Notes: generated by a model from the sequence alone, not told the origin. Positions 50,111 to 61,760 are shown, numbered from the stretch's first letter. The stretch is DNA of 64,000 nt from Ischnura elegans (GCF_921293095.1 NC_060259.1:74892120-74956119), one strand, 5' to 3'. Numbers and translations: made by a program.

Positions 50111-50629
50111 GTCAATTACAGCTTGAAAATTAATATTGCATTAGTTAAAATATGCATTCTAATGTAGAATGAGACGCTGCATTCATTGGTACGAATAGTT
50201 TTTCGATAAAAATTATAATAAAAGCTATAAAAAACATTTCCTTAAATTTCCGTTAGAAACGTGTATTTTTTACTTTGTCTTCTTCTCGCAATTTTCGCCT
50301 AACCGTTGAGTGTATTGAATTGAATCTTTTGCCTACATTTCTTCATACTATTTTCTCTTTTAAGGTTTTCACCTTTTTTCAAAGTTTTTGGGAAAAAAAT
50401 TGTTATAACGATGTTACACCCAACAGGACAAGAAAATTGGGATTTTTGTAAGGTAAAAAGTAGTCGCCTACTAACTTACGTTTCTTACGTCATAGGTCCC
50501 TATATGCTGTGAGTCAAATTTGAAGAAAACTATAAAGCTATTTTTAGTGAAAAAATCATTTACCTATCTCAATTTGGAGGGGAGTTACAAGGTTTTGATA
50601 TTATTCTCCTCTCTGCTAATACCTACCTC

Positions 50630-50941
50630 CAATGGCGCAGCGAGGTGGGGGGGGGGTTTGGGGGATAACCCCCCCCCCCTAGAGCTCAGAGAAATGTTTA
50701 AGTTTGTTCCATGTTGCTTATTTTGGATCAGTATTACTCAGAGAATAGTGTTAGGATTAATCAAATATCCCTTAGAAAGCCGTAAAACTCGCCATTTTGA
50801 ACCATTATTCTTTAAAAAAAAAAATTCTGGAGGAGGGTCCCCCCAACTCCTACTTACCCTGGTGGGTATTCAATACCCCCAACCCCTAAGAATTAGTTAC
50901 CCTTAAAACCCCCCTGGCCTTAATTCCTAGCTGCGCCCCTG
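50630..50941 (+). mobile_element. hAT-type MITE, family A, copy 7
   Basis: It starts CAATGGCGCAGCGAGG and ends CCTAGCTGCGCCCCTG, flanked by a perfect 8-bp duplication CCTACCTC (50622-50629 and 50942-50949). The internal sequence is nearly the same as copies 1 and 4. Confidence 0.93.
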
Positions 50942-51098
50942 CCTACCTCGAATTCGATGAATAAGAGTTACGCTTCCGATTACCACAGTTCTTCATTCTA
51001 ATATTTATTATCTTATGAGTGGTCTAATTTTACTCCACTTTGGCAAGCACATCATCACGATTTGAGGGAGGAAAAGTTATAAATTTGATCCATATAAA

Positions 51099-51290
51099 AT
51101 ATTTTTACAGACTACGCAGGACATTTTAGACTGCTCGTTAACAAGACACCATTCTCACAAATGTTACGGAGGTATCGTCGGACGCCAAAACAAACGTTGG
51201 CGGAATCAACCAATCGACTGAAGCTCATAACTGAATTTGGAAAGGATGATATTGCGACGTTACTGAACGGAGTTTGCCAAGGGTGGTAAC
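51099..51290 (+). other. Open frame with exon-like edges, function unknown
   Basis: After TTTTTACAG the plus strand stays open for about 58 codons (AGHFRLLVNKTPFSQMLRRY, then RRTPKQTLAESTNRLKLITE, FGKDDIATLLNGVCQGW) and ends in TAA. The composition looks protein-like, basic then acidic, but I recognise no family. It could be a transposon relic or a terminal exon of an unknown gene. Confidence 0.25.
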
Positions 51291-51677
51291 TATTTGTCAA
51301 TTGCTTCAGTTAGGCAGAGAACCGTATCCTTGATTTGCTCTGAGAACATCAGCTCATGCTATACTTCATTCCAAATGACTTCGAGGTAGAACAATCGGCA
51401 TTTATTGTCAGTGCCAGTAGACTTTCGCGCTGGAGGCGAAATTTGCGGAATTTATTTCGCAAATTTCGTTTGACATGATGGTAAACATTTAATTTACTAT
51501 AATTAAAAGTAACGATTTTCACGAGGAAATTTCCATTCCTGCGTAATACTTAAACGAAACGTGACGATTAATGCCGAATTTGCAATCGTCAGTTCATTTT
51601 AAATGACCACGGGTACCAAAATACTTTCGATTTCTAAAGGACTCTTGTTCAATTTCTCCCACTAAAGGGACCAGAAA

Positions 51678-51751
51678 TGGAAGTTCATGCGATTGAAGGC
51701 GCAATGGAGATTCCTCTCGTCAGCTACAGGCGTCAAATCCGTAAGTTTCGA
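51678..51751 (+). other. Possible first exon: ATG frame ending in a consensus donor
   Basis: ATGGAAGTTCATGCGATTGA opens a frame reading MEVHAIEGAMEIPLVSYRRQ and ends AAATCC|GTAAGTTTC, a good donor. Nothing downstream could be joined to it, so this is only a candidate. Confidence 0.2.
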
Positions 51752-52426
51752 TATAAAATAATTATTTGGCTTTGAAACTCTTTCTTTAAATCTATAAAAC
51801 CCAACCGCTTCCCCACATCATTCGAGCCTGACCTTTTCATTAAAAGGAGTGCGACAAATCAGTGCTTCTGATTGACTGAGTCTATCGACTCTCTTTCCCG
51901 AGTATCTTGCTTTCTTTGTTTTAGAACCTGTTATGTTAACATATAAAACTTATAATTTAGCCTGATTAGTTACATTTAATCTCTCCAAATCGGAAAATAG
52001 GGTTCACTTAGTGCTTTAACCATAGAACTAAGTAACTATTGAAACAGGGCCGTAAGATTTGAAATCCATCAGTGGTAATTACGAATTCGGTCATTAATTT
52101 TTCCTTGAGACACATTTTATTAATCATACATGGTTTGTGGCACAATGTGGTGGACATTATTTATATTAATTAAATGAGAAAATGGTTAATTTTCCACGTA
52201 ATTCAAATGCGTACGACGCGTCACGTTGTATGCAACAACAGGCACTAGAGGATTCTATAGCATCAATCAAACACGTCGTGCACAAAAAATGAGAGGAAAG
52301 TTGTCCAATATTTTTATTTTATTTATTTTTATTTTATTCTCAAACCACCGGATACAGGTATCATTGGTCATTTTCTACCGGGGTATTCAACAAATGCAAC
52401 AACTAAACGTACAAGAACACGAATAA
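51752..52426. other. No supported gene
   Basis: AT-rich upstream DNA; nothing recognised. Confidence 0.5.
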
Positions 52427-52526
52427 CCATGCCCTGGACCGGGGAAAACCTACCCAGGCGGGACTCGAACCCGCGACCTCTTGTTTGCCAAGCGAGGACG
52501 TTACCCCGCCGCCACCGAGGCAAGCA
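52427..52526 (-). mobile_element. SINE family S1, head on the minus strand
   Basis: The reverse complement reads GCCTCGGTGGCGGCGGGGTA (A-box side), CTTGGCAAACAAGAGG and the B box GGGTTCGAGTCCCGCC, then GGTAGG and a short piece of the body (GGTCCAGGGCATGG). This is the best-preserved S1 head in the window. Confidence 0.85.
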
Positions 52527-53172
52527 ATATCTCATTTAATCTATATTTAATAAATAATGGCTGGCCACTCGAGGTTTCACGGAAAAGATGGTGCCCAGAG
52601 AAGTGTAAAACTTGAAATTCATGGTCACATATCAGGATTTTTGGGCACGCTGAACAGCAAACAATGCAAAAACATCTACCTATTTCCGTGTTACGTTCAA
52701 GGGATCAGCTTATACCCCGCTCCACAACATTGATCGCTGTGTGTGTCGTTACGCGTGTAGACCAAAAACTTCTTGTGAACTCATTCATACCCAACAAAAA
52801 AGGTTTGCATCGAGAGGATCAATAGATACGTGTAGCATTATTTTCCTTTTCTCGCGTGAAGATTTGTGCCTATCCTACAGGATGCCCAACAACAGAAGTT
52901 GCATGACGTGACGTAAAAAATGGTAATGAGAAAATGACGCGATGGACGCGTCACAATCAACTGAAAGTAGCACTATGGGGTTTGGAAGCATTAGATGCAA
53001 CTAGCTACTAATTTTGGTCGCAATCCGTGCCGCCGTATGGAAACGGACAGACAAACATCCTCTTTTATACATATTTATAGATGAGCTTAAGATAAGTTTT
53101 CGAAATGCACACTCAGTACAAACATACTTCGATGATATTTAAATAAATAAAATATCGTAGCACTTTTCCACA
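52527..53172. other. No supported gene
   Basis: Nothing recognised apart from AT-rich DNA near the right side. Confidence 0.45.
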
Positions 53173-53224
53173 AGATTTTTAATGCGTACAACGCGTTTCG
53201 GCTCTCTGAGCCATCATCTGGTAC
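53173..53224 (-). other. Hammerhead-ribozyme-like motif, degenerate
   Basis: On the minus strand: CCAGATGATGGCTCAGAGAG then CCGAAACGCGTTGTACGC. GGCTC/GAGCC forms a 5-bp stem with an AGA loop followed by GAAAC, and GCGT/ACGC can pair after it. The core CTGATGA reads CAGATGA, and no matching outer stem was found, so activity is unlikely. Confidence 0.35.
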
Positions 53225-53299
53225 AAGACACCGCAAAACATGAGAGTGAGTGAGAAAGAAAACATGAGAGAATGAGTTTAGAGACTTTCGTTAACAGTG

Positions 53300-53620
53300 G
53301 ATTCGGGGGTCCCAGGGCGGGCCCCGCAAAGGATACGCTCTCGATGGCCGGGAACCAAGTTCCGAGACTTATACGCCCGTGCCACTTCGAGAGGGGGAGG
53401 ACAGAGGAAGGATAAGGATGGGAGGCATCGCCGCGATGAGAGCCCGACGACACCTCCAGGGGAAGGATAGGAAAGGAAGGGAGGGGACGAGGAATCCCGC
53501 ACCGTCACAGAGGCGGGCGGGTCCTACTACTAACGAAACCAAGCGTACGCAATTAATGTTCTAACAATCTTGGAGGACCATTCTATGAGGAAGAATGATC
53601 CAACGATCAAATCGTTTGAT
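53300..53620 (-). mobile_element. GC-rich SINE-like repeat, family F, copy 3
   Basis: Reverse-complement copy of 31690-32002, flanked by an 18-bp direct repeat AGACTTTCGTTAACAGTG (53282-53299 and 53621-53638). Long target duplications of this size are typical of elements mobilised by LINE machinery. Blocks AGGTGTCGTCGGGCTCTCAT and CGGGATTCCTCGTCC are shared with the other copies. No RNA polymerase III boxes were confidently identified. Confidence 0.85.
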
Positions 53621-53638
53621 AGACTTTCGTTAACAGTG

Positions 53639-54888
53639 TGGTATCACGCTATCGAGAAGCAGAAAGCCTCAATTAGATGGTCATGCTATAGTACATACAC
53701 ATAATGCACTCAAATTGTATGCCATGGGGTGAAACCATAGTAGCACCTTAGGTTTTATTCACAGACGTCAATATTTCGAGTTCATGTCATAATAGCACTC
53801 TCTAAACAACACGTCGAGTAACTCAATTATCTTCCACTCGATAAAATTATCTCAATCATCAACTTGGGCTCCCTGAGTGGCTCGATAGTTCTGAGTAGGG
53901 TGACAACTCGTTAGCTGAGTGTCACTTAACACATCACGATTAATCACATCGATTGGAGACTACCAAGCTTTCTCTACCCTAGAGATATTTCTGAATGGTA
54001 AAAAGCAACGGAGTAAATTTGAGTAAATTAAGGGATATTTTTGATGCAATTATTTAAAATAATAATCCAAGGCTGGGAATGGCAATACCCGAAAAAATAA
54101 ACAATTAAATTTTGGTAATCCTAGCTACAGCTTTCTGGGCGAGACGACTGAAAATTAGCGATGATCTGCGGAAACGAAAAAATTACCTTCATCTTGAAAC
54201 TTGTTTCTACTAAAATACTTCCACCGATGGCGCAATTCAAACATTAAGAGGGCGTATCACCCCAGATTGGTCGCTCTTTTTCGTTTTTGTTTAAAAGAAA
54301 GCCATCATCTTAAAGCTTTCAGAGCATCCGGAGTAGAGTCGCACTGAATGGATAAAAAATATGATTCAGTATATTCCACACAATACGTCAACTAATAGAA
54401 GTGACAATAATGGCATCAAAACGATATGAAATTGAAAAGAAAAGTAGAACAAAAATGCATGAGATGTATTTAGGATACATGTATATTTCCAAAGGGATGT
54501 TCATTTTAAAAGGCAGTCAACGGAATTTATTTTCTTCCAGGGAAATACTAATTTTCGAAAAAAAAAATGCTGGCTAGGAAAGGATTCAAGTCCATGGTTC
54601 ATGTTTTTTCCGATTCATTGAGTTCACTGCCCATACGAAAGTTTTAACATAATTATTTCCTCGTCTCTATCCTCTATGCTCCCACAGGAGAGTAGGAGAT
54701 TTTTTGTCCCGAGTGCCGTTGGGGTATACCAAAGCTTTATGCCTGTTGTGCTTCTTACATTCAAGGTAACGCATCCTAGGTTGGCAAGTGATTCCAGGAC
54801 AACTGGATATAATAGGAAATCGACTGGGGTGGAGGGGATTAAACAAATAATACAGTTTAAAAGCTACAGTATCTGGCGTGATTCTGTT
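53639..54888. other. No supported gene
   Basis: Intergenic or intronic DNA with no recognised repeat or exon. Confidence 0.5.
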
Positions 54889-55187
54889 CAGGGGCGCATC
54901 CAAGAATTAAGGCTGGGGGGGTTTTAGGCGCAACTAATACTTTGGGGTGCGGGGTATTGCATACCCACCGGGGTAAGCAGGAGTTGCGGGGGCCCTCCTC
55001 CAGAAAATTTTAAGATTAATTGTTCAGAATGGCGAGTTTTACGGCTTTCTGAGGGATATGTGATAAATCATAACAGTATTCTATAAGTAATACTGATCCA
55101 ATGTAAGTAAAATGGATTGAACTCAAAAATTTCTCTGAGCTCTGGGTGGGGTTTTATCCCCCAAAACACCCCCTCGCTGAGCCACTG
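54889..55187 (-). mobile_element. hAT-type MITE, family A, copy 8 (inverted)
   Basis: Reverse orientation: left edge CAGGGGCGCATCCAAG, right edge CCCCCTCGCTGAGCCACTG. Flanking octamers ATTCTGTT and ATTCTGCT match at 7 of 8. Confidence 0.9.
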
Positions 55188-55348
55188 ATTCTGCTTAAAT
55201 TGTTAACAGTTAACGTAATGAAATCACTTATTGTTAGCGTTACTTTCACACAATTTTATTTCGACCTATATGGGTTCCTTAGCATTCCACCAAAAGAGAG
55301 ACCTGCTTACAGCGGGAAACTTAAATATGGAAGAAACAATTTATAAGA

Positions 55349-55775
55349 ACCTACATTTGGAGTATGCTCCTATGCGGAAGTGAGGCATGGACAATGACCG
55401 CAGCGGAGAAAGCAAGGATAGAGGCCTTCGAAATGTGGTGCTACAGAAGAATGATGAAGATCAAATGGATCGACCGAGTTAGTAACGAGGAAGTCCTAAG
55501 AAGAGTAGGAGAGAAGAGAAGCCTCATGAAAATCTTAACAAGAAGACGGAACAACCTTATAGGCCACATCTTGAGACATGATGTCAATCGTCGAAGGAAA
55601 AGTGGAAGGCAAGAACGGAAAAGGAAGACCTCGAACAAAATATATGGAACAAGTAAAGAAGGATGTGAAAGAGAGGAAATACGTAGGTGTGAAAAGATTA
55701 GCTGATAGGAGAACTGAGTGGAAAGCTGCGTCAAACCAATCCTAGGATTGTTGACCAGTGATGATGATGATGGTT
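55349..55775 (+). mobile_element. RTE-like LINE, C-terminal fragment with frameshift
   Basis: The frame reads MLLCGSEAWTMTAAEKARIE, AFEMWCYRRMMKIKWIDRVS and NNLIGHILRHD, then shifts frame near 55583. It continues as IVEGKVEGKNGKGRPRTKYM, KDVKERKYVGVKRLADRRTE and WKAASNQS with a stop. It ends TCCTAGGATTGTTGACCAGT and a GATGAT tail. The reverse transcriptase core is missing; a dead 5'-truncated copy. Confidence 0.88.
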
Positions 55776-55962
55776 ATGGGTTCCATCGCATAATGGCAAA
55801 CTCGACCCCCACCCCATGACATGCATGAATAGGCTGTCATCGCGTACCTTGAAAATAGCATTATGTGCTAAAACCGAGGTCGGTCGACATAAAAGAGTGG
55901 AAATTAGACTAAGTGATTTCATTATGTTGAATAAAAACTAATGCAGTTTGCTTGAATTTAAC

Positions 55963-56201
55963 CCCAGCTTTAAACCCTTTTTTACCCAGACCTGCCTCTG
56001 GGAGAAATTAAATTTCAAAATTTCTCATTTAAAAGTGTGAGCATTTTCTACTTAATCATAATTATCATGGCAACTACATATTTTTCCATTACTTTCACAT
56101 CAAAAAAGAACACGAAGCTTAAATCTTTTCTGAATAGAGCTGAAAATGTATACATTTTTTATGTTACTTAGAAGCAACATTGGGTTATAATGGGTAAATA
56201 C
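55963..56201 (-). repeat. Dispersed repeat J, copy 2 (broken by a family I insertion)
   Basis: Reverse orientation relative to 44980-45268, sharing TAGAAGCAACATTGGGTTAT and AACCCAGA-type ends. Family I inserted at 56202; sequence resumes after 56659. Confidence 0.55.
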
Positions 56202-56651
56202 TAGGGATGGTCGGATCGGATACTTCAGATCCAAATATCCGCGGATATTGCCCTTCATCGGATACATCGGATTCAAAGTCGAGGAAGACATCGTATCTGG
56301 ATCCGAAAGTTTAAGTAATAGCTTCAGTGGATGCAAATAAGGGTGTAAAGAGTTCCGATTGTATCTTCGAATGCGCCGTCGCATGCGATTCATGAACCGT
56401 TTTGTTTGAAAGCTCTCGCAGAGGTTACGTAAGAGCATTTCAGCCGTGAAAAATAAAAAAAAGGCAAAATACGACTGGCACATATTGTGACTCTTCCTGA
56501 GAGATTGAACAATCATCGGGGGAATCTCAGCGTCAGGAATTTGAAAATGCATTGAGATCCGGAAATATTCGATCCGAAAGATCCGGCTCCGAAAATCAAG
56601 GATCCGATCCGAATGCGGATCCGTAAAAAATCCTGGAACCGTCCATCCCTG
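56202..56651 (+). mobile_element. hAT-like MITE, family I, copy 2, nested in repeat J
   Basis: TAGGGATGG at the left and CCATCCCTG at the right, flanked by a perfect 8-bp duplication GTAAATAC (56194-56201 and 56652-56659). The interior is close to 46338-46801 with small deletions; open frames across it are not conserved between the copies. Confidence 0.93.
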
Positions 56652-56659
56652 GTAAATAC

Positions 56660-57460
56660 CAATAATTTTATCAGCTACTGACTATTCCATTTTTTAATAA
56701 CAACATTAACTTAGTTTTCCACGCAGATCTTTTATATTACGACCTAGGTTTCCAGGAGGCTCCTTATCTCGTGGTCATTTGATATAACGAATCTTTTAAC
56801 CACCGTGGACACGAACGAATGTATGAATTTGGCAGACGATATCCTCCTTCGAAAATCCATTCCGACACCCATTGCCACTGAACAATGATTCCTACTCAAC
56901 GTATGTGTCTCCCAGAGTTCTTTTTTACTCATTTTCGTCTTGAAATAAATATGTTTGGAAAAACAAAGTTATTCTCATAATTTGAAATCATTAGTAAATT
57001 TTACGAAGTCACGCTCGAGACAACGGAATTGAGATAGATGGATAGATGTCTCTAGATAGCATATCGCTGTCGAGAGATCCTGGGATCCCAGCCAACACGT
57101 GGGATAAGCCTTCCATCGAGTGGCTGAGCCGGCGGGGCGTGGCCTACCTACAATCAATAAAATAGACCCGCTTTGTCTGATCCCGTGAAAAGCGAGAGTC
57201 TATCTCCCAGGACTGCGGGCTCAGTCCATTCCGGGGCAGAAGTACCACAGGAGCAGTATTGACAAAATAAATGGCTGACTCTCTCGGGAGAGATTTAATG
57301 AAAAATTACATTCATGTGCAATGAAAGCATCTCAATAACATTTCTCCACGTGCAATAAAGGAATTCCACCGGTATGCTATGGTAGATGGAGGAGGTGACC
57401 AACAGCTGATTTCATAGGGAAGGCATAGGCTGGGAACGCATAAGAAATATTTGTGACAGA
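56660..57460. other. No supported gene
   Basis: Contains GC-richer text at 57040-57250, with TGGGATCCCAG-like palindromes, whose origin I could not place. Confidence 0.4.
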
Positions 57461-57985
57461 AGCTAGGATTAGTCAAGCGTGCTGTGGGAAGATGAAAAAA
57501 TATGAGATAGGTGATATTTCGCTCCCGTCCGACCACACCTTGAACATGTAGCGAGCATATGGGATCCGGCGAAGAAAGACTTAATCCGTGAATTATATAA
57601 AGTACAAAGGAAAGCTGCGCGATTCGTTAAAAACTGCTACGAGCGTACAGAAAGTGTTACATAGATGGTAAACGTGTTAGGCTGGGAGCCATTGGAGACT
57701 CTGAGGCTGCGCGATAGACTTAGATTGATAGAGCAATCCAGACAAGATATCTTTCGGAGCTACACGGAAAACATCAAATTAGAACCCCACTATATTTCCA
57801 GGTCCGATGAAAACGATAAATTTAGACAGATATTTTACCAAACGGATAGGTATGGAAATCCTTTTTTCCCCAAAAATAAAAGACTTTAATAAAGGGTAGG
57901 TAGAACTTCGTTAAGAGCATTTCCTTTTTATGTGTAAACGGCTTGTGTCCTAACACCCCCTGCCACACGCCCATTGAGGCGGATT
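57461..57985 (+). mobile_element. CR1/Jockey-like LINE, 3' fragment, copy 1
   Basis: It encodes VQRKAARFVKNCYERTESVT (with a stop after it), LGWEPLETLRLRDRLRLIEQ, SRQDIFRSYTENIKLEPHYI and RQIFYQTDRYGNPFFPKNKR. The 3' end shares AAACGGCTTGTGTCCTAACA and CCCCCTGCCACACGCC with the second copy. Mutated by frameshifts; no reverse transcriptase domain. Confidence 0.85.
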
Positions 57986-58032
57986 ACGGGGTAGGATGTA
58001 AATGTAGATTTATATGATATCTATAACACAAA

Positions 58033-58184
58033 TGATTTTTCTTGCACGGCAGTTTCATAGTTATATATGTTGTTGTGGAAGAAATTTCAGGCATAATTAT
58101 TAAAGCCTTAAGTGATACCACCATTGGTTCACTACAAAGGAGAGGCGAAATGAGATCAGCGATAAAATTATTTGCTCACCCTTT
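58033..58184 (+). repeat. Inverted repeat M, left arm
   Basis: Complementary to 59737-59880 with substitutions: GCAGTTTCATAGTTATATAT, TTTCAGGCATAATTATTAAA and AAATGAGATCAGCGATAA. The arms enclose a SINE and the longer LINE copy. Confidence 0.8.
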
Positions 58185-58212
58185 TGTATTCGCTATTGCT
58201 GTTTGCTATTTA

Positions 58213-58364
58213 CCGGCCACGGATGCCAAACCGTAGGTCACGGGTTCGAATCCCGCCTGGGAAGGTGGTCCCTATCCAGGACATGGATTTTCATGTCGTG
58301 CTTCGTTGATTCCCCGTTGTAGAGGCCTTTGTGTGCTGTTTACGGGGAAGTTAGAAATAAATGA
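58213..58364 (+). mobile_element. SINE family S1, copy lacking the A-box half
   Basis: Includes the B box GGGTTCGAATCCCGCCTGGG, then GGTGGTCCCTATCCAGGACA and GGCCTTTGTGTGCTGTTTAC, ending AGAAATAAATGAAC. Same body as 39659-39838. Confidence 0.85.
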
Positions 58365-58629
58365 ACAAGCGTGATCGCCCCTAACAAATAAAGTTCTTCC
58401 CTAACTACCTCCCAGAGCACAATTAAAATTGCTAACGTGATTGGTACAAAATGGCCAGACCATCAGAGTGAACTCATTTGCCGTACGAGAGAAAAATAAT
58501 AATTACTTATTGAGTGCCGAAAATTTATGCAAGAGATTAATGGCGAAAATACCAAAACATTTACATAGCTCGCGCTCTTTCTTCACGGTGTTCTAAAATC
58601 CGATGAATCGAAAAGAAAAGTTGACCCAT

Positions 58630-59736
58630 TATTTCTATATTTAAAAAGGCTTTCGACACGGTTCCTCACAACAAACTTTTATACAAATTGCAGTCATGCG
58701 GACTAAACGAAACAGAGGTAAACTGGATACGCGACTTTCTCAGTGATCGTAAACAAAAAGCAGTTCTTGACGGAATTAGCTCTGATGTAGTAAAAGTTAC
58801 TTATGGTGTTCCACAAGGAAGCGTAATCGGCTCCCTTTAGTTCATTATATACATAATGATCTCTGCTCCCGCATTAGCAGTAAAATAAGTTTATTTGCTG
58901 ACGACGCTGCCATCTACCGCGAAATTAGTGATTGACTATGAAATCTATCATAGGACTTAAACTTTCATTTGTGGAGGCAAGAGTGGGGACTCGAACTTAA
59001 TCTGAGCAAATGCATATCGATACATTTCTTGCGGAATTCGTCCCACTATAACCATGTTTATACTGTGGATGGTATTAAGATAAAGGCATAGACGAAGTGA
59101 AGTACCTGGAAGTTACGATAACCTCGAACCTCAGGTGGGGAACACTTAAGGAATATTTGCTGTAAAGCCCTGAAGAAATTAGGATTCGTCAAGCGTATTG
59201 TGGGAAGATTTTCGGATGAGAAAGTAAAAGAAAGGAGCTATTTCGCACTCGTCCGACCGCACCATGAATATGCAGCGAGCGCACGGAATCCGGTGCAAAA
59301 AGACTAAATCCGCAAACTGAATAAAATACAAAGGAAATCTACGCGTTTCGTCAAAAACATCAACGGGCGTACAGACAGCGTTACCCAGATGTTAAGCGAA
59401 TTAGGCTGGGAGCCGCTGGAGACTCGGAGGCTGCGCGATAGGCTTAGGTTGCTTGAACAATTGAGAATGGATATATTTAAGAGCGACACGGAGAACATAA
59501 TATTAGAGCCACACTATATTTTCAGGTCCGATAGAAGCGATAAATTAAGAGAGATATTTTGCCGAACGGATAGATATGGGAATTCGTTTTTCCCCCGAAA
59601 CATAAAGGACTTTAATAAATGCTAGTCCTAACTTCGTTGGAGCATTTCATTTTTATGTGTAAACGGCTGGTGTCCTAACACCCCCTGCCACACGCCTCAT
59701 AGGCGGCATGCGAGGTATTATGCAGATGTAGATGAA
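58630..59736 (+). mobile_element. CR1/Jockey-like LINE, reverse transcriptase to 3' end, pseudogene
   Basis: Reading across frameshifts shows KKAFDTVPHNKLLYKLQSCG, WIRDFLSDRKQKAVLDGISS, VTYGVPQGSVIGSL, a FADDAAIYREISD block (the F/YADD catalytic motif), and KYLEVTITSNLRW. It continues FVKRIVGRFSDEKVKERSYF, LVRPHHEYAASAWNPVQKD, LGWEPLETRRLRDRLRLLEQ and REIFCRTDRYGNSFFPRNIK. Several stops and shifts (near 58840, 59085 and 59160) make it inactive. The 3' end TAAACGGCTGGTGTCC...CACGCC is followed by an ATGTAGATGA-like microsatellite tail. 5'-truncated. Confidence 0.9.
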
Positions 59737-59880
59737 GGGTGAGCAAATTATATTATCTCTGATCTCATTTTGCTACTCCTTTATAATAAACCAACCAATA
59801 TCTCTTAAGGTTTTAATAATTATGCCTGAAATGTCTTTCACAACAACATACATAACTATGAAACTGCTGTACAAGAAATA
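59737..59880 (-). repeat. Inverted repeat M, right arm
   Basis: Reverse complement of 58033-58184 with substitutions; see that entry. Confidence 0.8.
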
Positions 59881-61456
59881 TATTATGAATTTAAAAATTT
59901 AAAACAACGTTTTTCTCGCCAACTAAAAATTCTCTGTCCATATCTGGGTCTCGATATGAATTGATACTCAAATGGTGACATACTTTATGACAATCATTAC
60001 GACTAAAACGAAAAACTTAAATAAATAGTAAATATTTTTTAAATCTAGCCAAAAGCATGAAGAAAGCATATAAATATGTATAATGTCATGTATATATAAT
60101 ATGTCAAATATATAATGTCATCGAGATCTGAGCTAGATATAAAGTTTCAGTGCTCTAGCTAGTCGTTAAGTGTGTTAAAATTGAGTTACAAAATTCCACC
60201 GTAACAAACAGACAGACAGACACGAAAGTAAGTTAAGAAAAACGTTTTAAAAGTCATTTGTCTTATCAAGACTGGAAGGAGGATCACCTGAACTTGCACC
60301 TTGTAGTCTAACCCCTTAGTTTCCTAAAATACCGCAGCGTGTTCGAGTGCGGCGGACCTTTTAAATAATTATACACGCCTTTCCACGCCACTTCGGCCAC
60401 TGCGTAGACCGCGAAAGATCGATACCGTCGTCTCCCGAAAAAAATAACTTCACCCAGTTTCATCAAGTTAATCGAGTCCGATTCAAGGTCAAAATTACAT
60501 TTTTAAGTGGTTTGTTTCAGAAATCATTTCTGGATTGCGACAGACAACATAACAAATTACACAGGCCAACAATGAAAAAACTTTTTTTACTGAAAATTCC
60601 TTATTCTTATGTTTTTTAAGTTGCTGAATCCTAATATGATGGTTTTAAAGTTGTATCACCCACCATTTATTCACATTTTACAGTTAAATTTATGAAATCA
60701 AGCAATATTTTTTAGAATTTAACAGCTTTTCTATAGTTATAATAAAATTGAAAAAGTAGGTCTAATGAACGAAGATAATGGGGATTACTCTTGGTACTTC
60801 GCCGAGAAGTTCAGCAAGCGATTCATCGCAGAAAAAGCTACACAAGAAGCTTCAAGGAAAAAAGGGAAAGAAAATGTAGACCAATTCCAAGTGACAAGTG
60901 AACCCTGTGTTGTCACGCTGTAGTAAATACAAAAAAAATTATCGCGATGTAGTGAACAGTAAATACAAACAATTTAATGATGTAACACAGTGTTTCATTG
61001 ATTTCCCTGTACACCGTATAGGGGTATTAGACTAAATAGTAAATACATATTGCTTGGAAACTATGGGTGATACAAAAAAAAAACTAAGGCCAGGTTTGGA
61101 TTCGGCACATCAAAATCTATAAATATCAGCTATTAAAATAAAAAAGTTTTCAAACAAATTTTTTTGTTGGCCTGTGTTATAAGAAATATGTATTTACTTT
61201 ACATTCTACCTTCCAGCAGAGGCCAGGCGATTTGCGTACTCTCCGTGTTGTCTCAGAGGATTGTTCGTTTAGAAAATATTTTCTGGTGTCACTTTGCGGA
61301 GAGATTGCAGTATATTCAAAATGAAACAAGCTCTGGTAATACTCCATACTTCTACACAGCTAGCGACCCGCGTTCCGGAAACTAAGAAGAAAAGACCTAG
61401 AAAATATCTCCGAGTTTCCGAAAATAGCGTTACTATTTGTGTTCATTAAGTGTAGT
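59881..61456. other. No supported gene
   Basis: AT-rich; CAGACAGACAGACACGAAAG at about 60217 recalls the end of repeat L. Nothing else recognised. Confidence 0.5.
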
Positions 61457-61760
61457 CAGTGGCGCAGCAAGGTAAGGGTGATTTGGGGGATAAAACTCCC
61501 CCAGAGTTCAGACAAATTTTGAATTTTAATCCATTTCACTTAATTGGATTAATATTTCTTATAGAATAGCGTAAATTTTAATAAAATATCACTCAGAAGG
61601 CCGCAAAACTCACCATGTTGAACCATTTATCTGAAAAATTTCTGGGGGATTGCCCTTGCACCTCCCGCTTACCCTGTCGGGTATTCCACACCCTCAGACA
61701 CCCCACTGTTTTGCACCTTAAACCCCCCCCCTAGTCTCAATTCCTAGCTGCGCCCCCCTT
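61457..61760 (+). mobile_element. hAT-type MITE, family A, copy 9
   Basis: It starts CAGTGGCGCAGCAAGG and ends CCTAGCTGCGCCCCCCTT. Flanking octamers AGTGTAGT and AGTGCAGT match at 7 of 8. Confidence 0.9.

Noticed and set aside
56100..56552. 150-codon open frame on the minus strand
   Set aside because: It runs across the family I MITE; the matching element at 46338 does not keep the frame.
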